From Bacillota bacterium (GTDB lineage: Bacteria > Bacillota > Limnochordia > Darwinibacteriales > Darwinibacteriaceae), in the NCBI GenBank assembly GCA_012521465.1, contig JAAYMI010000002.1, forward strand, positions 1-40,034: a DNA stretch of 40,034 nucleotides, read 5' to 3'. Within the stretch, counting starts at the first letter, position 1, and every line of letters begins with the position of its first letter. This document shows positions 19,823-28,117 of the stretch, one piece after another. Under the pieces are notes generated by a model that searched no databases, was not told the DNA's origin, and worked only from the letters and a program-made list of their open reading frames with translations. A program made the position numbers and the translations under genes.

Positions 19823-20500
19823 CTATAACTCCTCAGTAGCCTCCGGCATAACCACAAGCGTAACCTGCGGCGGATCGATGCTGACGTTCTGCACAGGCCT
19901 GCCTGCCTGATCAATTGCGATTAAAGGTACTTCTGCGGCGAAACTCGCTTGTGCTTCGCCCACACTAATATATGCTGCGATCTGGTCCACCTGCGCCAAG
20001 ACACTGCGCGGGGCTGTTACTTCCACGCTAGCGGGATCGGGCCTTACCTGGTGAGCCAGGGCCCGCGGATAGACGTCCAACAGCCCCACACGCACCACAA
20101 ACGGAGCCGTTAGCACCTGCTCTGTCCGGATGCTCACCCACTGCGGAGTGATGCTCACAACCTCCACGCCAACTGGGGCGGGCACTTCCACGCTGTAGCT
20201 GCCTCTGCCCTCCTCGGCGCCAGCCAAGTCCACTACGGCCTGCAGATCGTTTTCCACTAAAGCTAGAATGGGGCTGAGCCCCCGCAGCCTTACCCGCACC
20301 ACCGGCAGGGGATCCAACAGAGCCTGATCTTCTGGAAGGTTGCGCGCGGTGAGAGGAAGGGAAAAAACGCGCTCCGCGCCGCCCAGATCGCCTTCGCCCG
20401 CGGCGAGCAGCCAGAGTATCACTGCCAGGGCTAAAGAAAACAACCGCCAGTAAATGTGAGGTTCGGAAAGATACCCCCACAGAGTCCTCAGCCTGCGCAT
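19823..20500 (-). CDS. cdaR: CdaR/YbbR-domain regulator of diadenylate cyclase
   Basis: N-terminal TM then YbbR-like repeats (PLTARNLPEDQALLDPLPVVRVRLRGLSPIL...); lies between cdaA and glmM. Confidence 0.88.
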   Translation of the reverse strand: MRRLRTLWGYLSEPHIYWRLFSLALAVILWLLAAGEGDLGGAERVFSLPLTARNLPEDQALLDPLPVVRVRLRGLSPILALVENDLQAVVDLAGAEEGRGSYSVEVPAPVGVEVVSITPQWVSIRTEQVLTAPFVVRVGLLDVYPRALAHQVRPDPASVEVTAPRSVLAQVDQIAAYISVGEAQASFAAEVPLIAIDQAGRPVQNVSIDPPQVTLVVMPEATEEL

Positions 20501-21280
20501 CTAGACCTCACCTCCAAAGGTGAACCGCCTTGCTGCATCGCTCTGCAGGTGATATTCCAAGCGTTCTCGCAAACGGATTTCGTTGAAATAACGCTGCAGC
20601 CTGCCGCCGACCGCCAGGGAAATGATGCCAGTTTCCTCCGACACCACAACCACCACTGCGTCAGACTGCTCCGACAATCCCACCGCAGCACGATGCCTGG
20701 TTCCCACCGCACTGCCCAAGTCCGCACTGGTCAGAGGAAGAACACACCGGGCGCTCAAAATACGGTTGCCGTGGATAATGACAGCACCATCGTGCAGCGG
20801 GCTGTTTGGTTCAAAGATGTTGCGCAGCAGCTCTTCGCTGACCAGTGAGTCCAAAGCTATTCCAGAATCTATGTACTCCTTCAATCCGGTTCGCCGCTGC
20901 AGGACAATCAGGGCCCCGATGCGCTGCCCACTCAAGGCCGCAGCTGCCCGCGCCACCACTTCACTAACCTCGGCGTGGGGGGACGCTCCGCCGCTGCGCC
21001 ACCTGGCCAAGAACTGCCCCCGCCCGATCTCCTCCAATGTGCGGCGCAGTTCCGGGTAGAACACTACGGGCAGTGCCACGATGACCGCAGTCGTGGCATG
21101 GTTCAGCAGCCAGCTGATGGTGCGCAAGTTGAGGGCCCGAGCCACCACACTGCTGGCGAAAATAACCGCGAGGCCCTTCACCAGTGTGATAGCGCGCGTT
21201 CCCCGCAGCGCATCGATCACCCGGTAAATCACGAAGGCCACAACCAAAATGTCTACAGCGTCACGAACGGTAAACCGCAC
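20501..21280 (-). CDS. cdaA: Diadenylate cyclase CdaA (DisA_N domain, membrane-bound)
   Basis: ALIVLQRRTGLKEYIDSGIALDS, PLHDGAVIIHGNRILSARCVLPLT, LGSAVGTRHRAAVGLSEQSDAVVVVVSEETG; TM N-terminus. Confidence 0.96.
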   Translation of the reverse strand: MRFTVRDAVDILVVAFVIYRVIDALRGTRAITLVKGLAVIFASSVVARALNLRTISWLLNHATTAVIVALPVVFYPELRRTLEEIGRGQFLARWRSGGASPHAEVSEVVARAAAALSGQRIGALIVLQRRTGLKEYIDSGIALDSLVSEELLRNIFEPNSPLHDGAVIIHGNRILSARCVLPLTSADLGSAVGTRHRAAVGLSEQSDAVVVVVSEETGIISLAVGGRLQRYFNEIRLRERLEYHLQSDAARRFTFGGEV

Positions 21281-21313
21281 TTGACTCCCTCCTGCCTCGG
21301 GAGATTCCTGCGC

Positions 21314-22438
21314 TTATTTTGTCTGACTCCAAACTAGTTCAGCCGCTGTTGTAGCCGCTCCTGGTTTGGCAAAACTCATCTCTAGTACGGCCAGGGAGGT
21401 GAGCATGTCCAGAGGAGTGGCGTATCCCATGTGTCCGATTCGGAAAATCTTCCCAGCAAAAGGACCTTGTCCGCCAGCAAACTCCACCCCGTACCGAGCG
21501 CGGATCGCGGTACGCCACTCATCCGCGCCGTCCAGCTTCACTCCCGTAACAGTTGGCGAGGCATGTTCGTCAGCGACTAACGGTACGAGCCCCAAGGCCC
21601 GCACACCCGCCCGCACCATATCCCGCATCAAGCGGTGGCGAGCATAAGCACTCTCCAGCCCCTCTGCCTCCAGGATGTTTAGGGCTTCTTCCACCGCAAA
21701 CAGGAGCGAAATGCTGGGTGTAAAGGGCGGCTCGTGCCGTGCCCAGTACCGGTCATAAATGGCGAGGTCAAAATAGTAGCTGCGGCTCTTGTTTGCCGCG
21801 GCCTTCTCTTTTGCTCGCGAGGAAAAACTCACAAACGCCAGCCCCGGCGGTGCCTTGAGGCACTTCTGGGAGGCAGTGACCACCACATCGACACCCCATT
21901 TATCCATGGCAAAGGGTACTCCACCCAGCGAACTCACTGCATCAACCACCAGCAGGGCCTGGTGATCGCCTCGGGCCTGGGCCACAGCCTCAATATCGTT
22001 AAGCACAGTGGTAGACGACTCATTGTGCGTTGCGAACACCACTTCGATTTCTGGATGCTTGCGGAGGTAATCTCCCACCTGGTCGGGATTCACTGCTGTA
22101 TCCCATGGGTAGGTCAGCTCATGCACTTCTGCGCCAAACACCCGGCATATCTCAGCCCAGCGCTGACCAAAGAAACCACCCACTAGGCACAAGACCGGTG
22201 TTCCAGGCGAGACTAGATTGGCCACCGCCATCTCCATTCCCGCGGTACCAGAACCCGTCACCATGTAAATCTGCTCAGTGGTCCCGAAAATGGGCTGGAG
22301 CCTGCGGGCGAGCTGGGGTAGTTTCTCCTTAAACACGCTCCCCCGGTGGTTAACCATAGGTGAGCTGGCTTTGGCCAACACCTGGGGGGGAACCGGTGTG
22401 GGCCCGGGAATCCTAAGTTCCTGCTTAAACCTAAACAT
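21314..22438 (-). CDS. Class V aminotransferase (alanine-glyoxylate / serine-pyruvate type)
   Basis: LRIPGPTPVPPQVLAKASSPMVNHRG, VTGSGTAGMEMAVANL, VVDAVSSLGGVPFAMDKWGVDVVVTASQKCLKAPPGLAFVS PLP-lysine region. Confidence 0.92.
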   Translation of the reverse strand: MFRFKQELRIPGPTPVPPQVLAKASSPMVNHRGSVFKEKLPQLARRLQPIFGTTEQIYMVTGSGTAGMEMAVANLVSPGTPVLCLVGGFFGQRWAEICRVFGAEVHELTYPWDTAVNPDQVGDYLRKHPEIEVVFATHNESSTTVLNDIEAVAQARGDHQALLVVDAVSSLGGVPFAMDKWGVDVVVTASQKCLKAPPGLAFVSFSSRAKEKAAANKSRSYYFDLAIYDRYWARHEPPFTPSISLLFAVEEALNILEAEGLESAYARHRLMRDMVRAGVRALGLVPLVADEHASPTVTGVKLDGADEWRTAIRARYGVEFAGGQGPFAGKIFRIGHMGYATPLDMLTSLAVLEMSFAKPGAATTAAELVWSQTK

Positions 22439-22465
22439 ATAAAACCTCCCTAGGCTGCAAATGTG

Positions 22466-22509
22466 GAAAAAGAAAGCCGTCTCCCGTAAGAACGGAGGCG
22501 GCTCTTTCT
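22466..22509 (-). terminator. Rho-independent terminator downstream of the flavodoxin-like gene
   Basis: Minus strand AGAAAGAGCCGCCTCCGT-TCTT-ACGGGAGACGGCTTTCTTTTT: stem with small bulges followed by a U-tract. Confidence 0.8.
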
Positions 22510-22516
22510 GCTCCTA

Positions 22517-22930
22517 CTACCGGGCCGAGCGTGCCAGGCGCTTTGCTGCTGTCTGCGTGTCAGCTTCAGAACCTAATGTACTGAAGTAATCCACGATCAC
22601 GCCCTGCTTTTCCATAAGGCCCATCAAGACTTTCAGGGCCTTCGTTGAGCCCATCTTCGCTGGGACAAAAGCTGCCCCTTTCTTCCCTTCAAGGCGGGTA
22701 CACCGCTTTAGAATACTGTCTATTTCCACGGGCACTTTCGGTTTGAAAAGGCCGCTGAAAGAACTTACCAGGCAGACTAGATCATACGGTGCACTGCTGA
22801 CGGGCGTACTCCCTGATGCAGAGGCCGAAACAAGGTCAGTGCGGCTGCCTTCCTTCTCGAAAGACCGCTGCAAGGCCTGCGCAAGATCTGTGGTTTTGCC
22901 CTCACTCGAGTGCATTATTAGGACACGCAC
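22517..22930 (-). CDS. Flavodoxin-like fold protein, function unknown
   Basis: MRVLIMHSSEGKTTDLAQALQRSFEKEG... YDLVCLVSSFSGLFKPKVPVEIDSIL resembles flavodoxin-domain topology; GTG start. Confidence 0.6.
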   Translation of the reverse strand: MRVLIMHSSEGKTTDLAQALQRSFEKEGSRTDLVSASASGSTPVSSAPYDLVCLVSSFSGLFKPKVPVEIDSILKRCTRLEGKKGAAFVPAKMGSTKALKVLMGLMEKQGVIVDYFSTLGSEADTQTAAKRLARSAR

Positions 22931-23005
22931 CGTTCCATACCCCCATCTGTGACAGTTGCTGCCTACAACAATATTTTCGCTAGACTAGGTGCAATTCCTG
23001 TCTTA

Positions 23006-24442
23006 CTAGCCCACAATTCTTCCCGCGGTGTGCAGTTTGCATTCATATGCATAGGCAGAGGAAGAGATGGTGTCGCCCATGCCCACCGTACTTACTGGGT
23101 TAGGTACGACATGGGCCGGTACCACCAGCACATAGTGATCGCCCAGATCGGCAATCCCAGTGCTTGTAAAGTCTTCAGGCAGATCCAGTCCCTGGCTGCG
23201 CATTTCGGCTTCAAAGAGGCGCAGCTGCTCCATACCGATTTCGGAGAGGAGAATCTCGCCCGCCTCCGGCAGCTGCTCAGATTTGACATAGCCGCCGTAT
23301 TTCGCCTTGATGGCATTGACGGACGAAGCGTACAAGCACGCATCCCGCACCAGTTCTGGCTCTAGAACGTAGGGCTTTTTCAGGATCACAACATAATACC
23401 CCAGATTGTGCAGCTGAATGCGCTCAAAACCAAGGGCACGGGCTAGGCAGAGCACTCCCTCATAGAGACAGAAGGCCCGCTCATTGGCCTCGATGGCATC
23501 GCATTCCCCCTGGAAGCCAAATTCGCCCAAGACCCGCTTGATTTCGTTCTCATTGATACCGAAGGAATGGATCTCCTGGGCAATGGTCTGGAGCATGATC
23601 TTTTCCGCATTTTCATCGCTCATGGGCACATACTCATAGTGGAAGCGGATCCTCGGATTGGCTTCCTTAAGACTGCGCACGCTGGCCATGCTATGTTTGA
23701 GATATGCCCGGAGCTTGTCTTCTTCCGGAGAGGCATAGTGGTAGCCGGCCATAAACGCCACATCGACTTTCTTGCCAAGCTCAGGCAGGTGCGGTGCGAG
23801 TTCATCAGAGAACCCCATGACGACACCGGCTGGGCGGGTAGCTACAATGACCCTGTTGGCGCGGGGCGTTTTCACAATCTCGCCGCAGAAATCAAACTCG
23901 ACGTTCTTTGGATATTCAAAAATCCAGTTCACTTTGACCTGGTCTGCAGGATTCGCGGCCTCGCTCACGGGAACTACTTGAAGGCCGTCCTTCACAACCG
24001 GAACCAGCACTGCAGGGAAAAACATCTGGGCTTGCTTTGGTGAAAGGAGCGAAGTGTACACAATCGAGTTTGCTCCAAGGGCTGCCATCTGGTTGGCGAT
24101 GATGCCTGCCTGCCCTCCCATGCTTTCCTTGCGGGTAGCGAACTTCTCCTCGAGCCAATTCAAAAGCTCAAGGTTGCGGAGAATAACATATGAAGACTTG
24201 CCATAACCTAAGGCGCCCTTAAGCACTGCCACAAATTCGTTGGCGGTATAAACCTCCAGAACATCATCGCTGGCAATGCTGTTCACCTCTGCCAAACTGA
24301 CTTGCGGGTCCTGGCAGAGTGCCGCAACGTGTTCTTGTGTGAGGTGCACTACGGCATCCACGTTTGTGTTGAATGCTGCCAAAGTAGTGACGGAAAGCTT
24401 GTGATGAACTATTTCACGGACTCTGTCCTGCCATACATGCAC
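23006..24442 (-). CDS. ADP-dependent phosphofructokinase/glucokinase family protein
   Basis: VTTLAAFNTNVDAVVHL, MGGQAGIIANQMAALGA, VDVAFMAGYHYA, RIRFHYEYVPMSDE, NPVSTVGMGDTISSSAYAYE (catalytic GxGD). GTG 24442 is 8 nt from GGAGG; the track start 24448 is TTG. Confidence 0.85.
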   Translation of the reverse strand: MHVWQDRVREIVHHKLSVTTLAAFNTNVDAVVHLTQEHVAALCQDPQVSLAEVNSIASDDVLEVYTANEFVAVLKGALGYGKSSYVILRNLELLNWLEEKFATRKESMGGQAGIIANQMAALGANSIVYTSLLSPKQAQMFFPAVLVPVVKDGLQVVPVSEAANPADQVKVNWIFEYPKNVEFDFCGEIVKTPRANRVIVATRPAGVVMGFSDELAPHLPELGKKVDVAFMAGYHYASPEEDKLRAYLKHSMASVRSLKEANPRIRFHYEYVPMSDENAEKIMLQTIAQEIHSFGINENEIKRVLGEFGFQGECDAIEANERAFCLYEGVLCLARALGFERIQLHNLGYYVVILKKPYVLEPELVRDACLYASSVNAIKAKYGGYVKSEQLPEAGEILLSEIGMEQLRLFEAEMRSQGLDLPEDFTSTGIADLGDHYVLVVPAHVVPNPVSTVGMGDTISSSAYAYECKLHTAGRIVG

Positions 24443-24477
24443 AAACAATACCTCCTATGCTGCGTTGGTCCTAACAT

Positions 24478-24506
24478 ATACTATCATAGTATTTCTTGCA
24501 CGGCAA
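24478..24506 (-). promoter_or_regulatory. Promoter with palindromic operator upstream of the ADP-dependent kinase gene
   Basis: Minus strand TTGCCG, 17-bp spacer, TG-A-TAGTAT (extended -10). Perfect palindrome ATACTAT-N-ATAGTAT at 24478-24492 covers the -10. Confidence 0.65.
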
Positions 24507-24508
24507 TG

Positions 24509-25534
24509 TTAACGATGTGCGTCTTTTGTAACATAAGGCGATGTAAACAGACCCAGCAGGGCACCGTAATCTACTGCAAAGGTGACTACGCTGCCTACTT
24601 TGAGCTGGGCTGCACTGCCCACCTCCAGGACCAGATGGTCGCTTGTTACACCAACGACTTCCATCCCCGCACTGATAGGCCAAACCCGGCCTGCTCCAAT
24701 ATCCTGCCTGCCCAGCGCCACAACAGCTCGCTGCCGCCGGCTCTGAGGGGTTGGCTTTACCTGCACCTCAATTACTTCAGCCAGCAGGCGGCAGACATCC
24801 TGGCAGCACCCTGGCAGGGGAGTCTTGTCCACAATATCCCACCCCAAAAAGGCGCTTTCACCGATGCGCAAGTTGTTGATCAGGCTTGTCCACGTTCCAG
24901 ACCACTGACCGCAGCGCATCACGTGGAGGGCGCTGGAGTTGCCCCCAGAGATGCGCAGATTAGGATCGCCGCATGCTTTGGTAAGGTCCACCAGACGCTG
25001 GAAGTACTCTGGAGTAGGAGCGTCCCCATTGAGGCACGCGAAGTTGGCCCCTATCCCCCACACCGTAAGGTTAGGCAGCGACCGAGCGTAGGTATATAAG
25101 TTCTGGAGTTCGTCCTCCCACACACCTTCCCGCAGTTCGCCTAGATCTACCATGAGAAGGACTTGATGCTCGAGCCCACGGGCCCCCGCGGCCTCGCTCA
25201 GAGCCTTGAGAACCACCGGCTCTGAATTGGCGCTGATTTGGACGGTCTCAACGACCTCAGACACTACGCTCAGGGCAGGGCTGCGCAGGAGGATGAGCGG
25301 TGCTTCCAGGCCTGCCTGCCGGAGCCGCTTGAGATTGGCAAGGCGCGCATCCGCCAAGCCCACGGCGCCAGCAGCCAAAAAGGCGCGCGCCACATCGGGC
25401 CTGCCGCCGCAGACCTTGGTCACTCCAATTACCGCTGTGCCGAACGGACGGCACATTTCTACAATGGATGCCATATTGTGCTGCAGTTTAGCTAGATCTA
25501 CTGTAAGTCTTGGATACACAAATCTCTCCCTCAA
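24509..25534 (-). CDS. Alanine/ornithine racemase-family PLP enzyme
   Basis: YPRLTVDLAKLQHNMASIVEMCRPFG...GVTKVCGG...LLMVDLGELREGV...ISGGNSSAL...NLRIGESAFLG. Start may be GTG at 25519 rather than TTG at 25534. Confidence 0.88.
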   Translation of the reverse strand: MRERFVYPRLTVDLAKLQHNMASIVEMCRPFGTAVIGVTKVCGGRPDVARAFLAAGAVGLADARLANLKRLRQAGLEAPLILLRSPALSVVSEVVETVQISANSEPVVLKALSEAAGARGLEHQVLLMVDLGELREGVWEDELQNLYTYARSLPNLTVWGIGANFACLNGDAPTPEYFQRLVDLTKACGDPNLRISGGNSSALHVMRCGQWSGTWTSLINNLRIGESAFLGWDIVDKTPLPGCCQDVCRLLAEVIEVQVKPTPQSRRQRAVVALGRQDIGAGRVWPISAGMEVVGVTSDHLVLEVGSAAQLKVGSVVTFAVDYGALLGLFTSPYVTKDAHR

Positions 25535-26245
25535 TCACGAACGTAGATATCTTAGAATTCCCCAGTAAACCGCCTGCGCTACCCGGGCTTGGTAGTGCGG
25601 ATCAGCCAGGAGGGCTGCTTCTCGGGGATTCGAGAGAAACCCCACCTCAACTATGGCCGCGGGCATGGTGGTGTCTCTCAGGACGCGGTAATTGCCGGGC
25701 CTAGCCAGGCGCTTGTTTGGTCCCAGAACCCTGACCAATTCCGCTTGGATTGCTTCCGCGAGGCGTTTGCCCTCAACATCGCTGTCATAGTAAAAGGTCT
25801 GAGCCCCCGACCAGATAGAGGAGGGGAAATAGTTGGCATGGATGGCAATGTAAAGATCCGCATTGCAGTCTTCCGCCAGTTCCACCCTGCGCTGGAGATC
25901 TTGGCGCTTGCGTTCCAAAAGATTGTGCGTGACGTTATCTGCCAAGTCATAGTCGCCCCTTCTGGTTAGGAAGGTCCTTACGGCTGCCTGATTGAGCAGG
26001 CTCTCCAGCTCTCGGCTTATAGCCAGCACAATGTCTTTCTCCAGCAGTCCCGAAGCACTCACAGCACCTGGGTCGATACCGCCGTGGCCGGGATCGATCA
26101 CGATGGTAAGTCCGGAAAGAGCATTGGTGGCCTGGCTTGTCACAGGAATATATCCCGCTGAGAAGACGCCCATCACTATCCCCACTGCAAGGGAAGTGAA
26201 GGCCCACCACAGGACAGTACCCAGGTGAACAACGTACACGCGCAT
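25535..26245 (-). CDS. N-acetylmuramoyl-L-alanine amidase (Amidase_3, CwlD-like)
   Basis: LTIVIDPGHGGIDPGAVSASGLLEKDIVLAISRELESLL, LYIAIHANYFPS, AIVEVGFLSNPREA. Confidence 0.93.
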   Translation of the reverse strand: MRVYVVHLGTVLWWAFTSLAVGIVMGVFSAGYIPVTSQATNALSGLTIVIDPGHGGIDPGAVSASGLLEKDIVLAISRELESLLNQAAVRTFLTRRGDYDLADNVTHNLLERKRQDLQRRVELAEDCNADLYIAIHANYFPSSIWSGAQTFYYDSDVEGKRLAEAIQAELVRVLGPNKRLARPGNYRVLRDTTMPAAIVEVGFLSNPREAALLADPHYQARVAQAVYWGILRYLRS

Positions 26246-26249
26246 ACGA

Positions 26250-26292
26250 ACACCCCCATGCTCCTAAAGAACATATTCAGGAGTGGAGGTGT
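26250..26292 (-). promoter_or_regulatory. Hairpin linking the methyltransferase stop region and the amidase SD
   Basis: Minus-strand RNA ACACCUCCACUCCU-GAAUAUGUUCUUU-AGGAG(CA)UGGGGGUGU: 14 bp with one G-U and a 2-nt bulge. Confidence 0.6.
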
Positions 26293-26888
26293 TTACGACA
26301 GAAAAATACCCTAAATCCTGAGCCCCGGGCCGTGGTCTCACACTGGCCAAACAGCCCTGCAAGATGTTTTTCCAAGCTGGCTGCCCCCTGCTTGGTGCGA
26401 ATCACAACCATAAGGCCCCCGCCGGGCAGGAGGCGGTTGTAGGCTTCATCCATGAGGCCGTACACTACCGCTTTACCGGCGCGGATGGGTGGATTGGATA
26501 TGATCCAGTCCACCGGTTCTGGCGGCCATTCTGTCTCCGCTTTGCCGCCTAATACGGTGGCGTTGGTGACTCCGTTTAAGCGGAGGTTTGTCCGAGCGAG
26601 TTCCACTGCGCGCTGATTCACATCGGTGAGGTACACATGCCCGGTAGGACCCACCAGCTGGGCAGCTGCTATGCCGATGGGTCCGTAGCCGCAGCCTAAG
26701 TCAAGCACCGTATCTCCAGGTCCGCAGAGCAGAGCTTCGATCAGCAGCTCTGTTCCCCGATCGATCCCTGTGCGGGAAAACACCCCTGCATCAGTCTGAA
26801 AGCGGTATTCTCTGCCCCGCAGCACAGCCGTAAACTCGCGCACATCGTGCTGCGAGTGAGGGGTGTGGGTGTAATAATGGTCAGTCAT
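26277..26888 (-). CDS. Class I SAM-dependent methyltransferase (RsmC/MTS family)
   Basis: VLDLGCGYGPIGIAAAQL SAM motif I, DWIISNPPIRAGKAV motif IV. Confidence 0.9.
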   Translation of the reverse strand: MTDHYYTHTPHSQHDVREFTAVLRGREYRFQTDAGVFSRTGIDRGTELLIEALLCGPGDTVLDLGCGYGPIGIAAAQLVGPTGHVYLTDVNQRAVELARTNLRLNGVTNATVLGGKAETEWPPEPVDWIISNPPIRAGKAVVYGLMDEAYNRLLPGGGLMVVIRTKQGAASLEKHLAGLFGQCETTARGSGFRVFFCRKHLHS

Positions 26889-26895
26889 GAGGACT

Positions 26896-28116
26896 TTACT
26901 CGCCTTCCAATGCGTGATACACCATTTCCAGGTGAAGCTGAATCTCTACCGCCGATTCGGGATTGGTCGAACCGTCCACCGCAGCCAAGGCTTCTTCTAA
27001 AATCTCTTTCGCTTGATCATACTGCCCCAAAAGATAATATCCATACCCAAGAGTGTCCAGATAAGCTGGTATGCGGCTGGCCGCCACAGCTTGCTCCGCC
27101 ATTCTCACCGCTTCAGCCAGATTGACCCTGCGCTGCATGTAAATGTAGGCCAAGTTGTTCAGCATGTGGGGTTGACCAGGATCGAGCATCAGACCCTGCT
27201 GGAGAGTTTCTATGGCCCCCAGGTAGTTACCTTGGTTGTAATATCCGTACGAAACATACATGTATGCAGGCAGGTAGTACGGGTCGATACTCAAGACCGT
27301 CTTAAAGGCCTTCAGCATGTCCTCCCACTGCTTCAGATCGTAGGCCGTTTCACCAAGGCTGATCTCCCATTCCAGGGTCTTGAGTACGGACAGGTCACCT
27401 ACCTGATCAGTATGCACTTCCCAGTTCTTGAATGTCAAGGTGGAGGTGGTGTTCTCGTGCCTAACCACCAGTTCTACCGGCACCCAAGCGGCAAAATCAC
27501 CCCACCAGAGAGTGAGCTTCCCAGAACCATCCTCAGCATTGAACTCTAGCTCAAGATAGCGGTACTGCTCCGCATCCCCCGAATCAAACCGGTAGTTTGT
27601 AACGGAGAGGGTAGCCCGTTCTCCCTCCATGATCATGAGGGGAATATTGGTCTGCTGGTCTATCCACACAACCTTATGCTGATCCGTTTCCACATAGTAG
27701 CGATCCACATCGCGATGGGCGAGCCGCTCTGCAGCTACGAACACCAGCGGCTCTTGGTGGATCTGGGTCAGCGACCAGAAAAACCGCTTCCACATTTCAA
27801 ACAGCAGGTAACCCCGATACCCATAGCTGGTTTGGGATTGATACTGACTGACAATGAAGTTCCGGTAGGCCCGGATGCGGCGCAGAGATAGATTGGACTC
27901 CTGATATGCAAAAGAAAACTCATCTGGGGCCCGCAGGGAAAAAGTGCCTGTCAGCTCGGTACGGTGATCGCCCTGTTCCATGACCCAAGTCACATCAGCA
28001 ATGGCGCGATCATACGTGATCCAAGCATCTGGCTGTTTAGCCTGGGCAGGATAGTTGACCCAGGCCAGGGCCATGCACAGGCCGAGCAGCACCAACAACT
28101 GCGCTCTGCGGATCAT
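26896..28116 (-). CDS. Exported protein with LolA-like N-terminal region and C-terminal TPR repeats
   Basis: Signal peptide MIRRAQLLVLLGLCMALAWVNYPAQA; TPR-like repeats (AYMYVSYGYYNQGNYLGAIETLQQGLMLDP, AYLDTLGYGYYLLGQYDQAKEILEEAL). Confidence 0.7.
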   Translation of the reverse strand: MIRRAQLLVLLGLCMALAWVNYPAQAKQPDAWITYDRAIADVTWVMEQGDHRTELTGTFSLRAPDEFSFAYQESNLSLRRIRAYRNFIVSQYQSQTSYGYRGYLLFEMWKRFFWSLTQIHQEPLVFVAAERLAHRDVDRYYVETDQHKVVWIDQQTNIPLMIMEGERATLSVTNYRFDSGDAEQYRYLELEFNAEDGSGKLTLWWGDFAAWVPVELVVRHENTTSTLTFKNWEVHTDQVGDLSVLKTLEWEISLGETAYDLKQWEDMLKAFKTVLSIDPYYLPAYMYVSYGYYNQGNYLGAIETLQQGLMLDPGQPHMLNNLAYIYMQRRVNLAEAVRMAEQAVAASRIPAYLDTLGYGYYLLGQYDQAKEILEEALAAVDGSTNPESAVEIQLHLEMVYHALEGE

Positions 28117-28117
28117 C

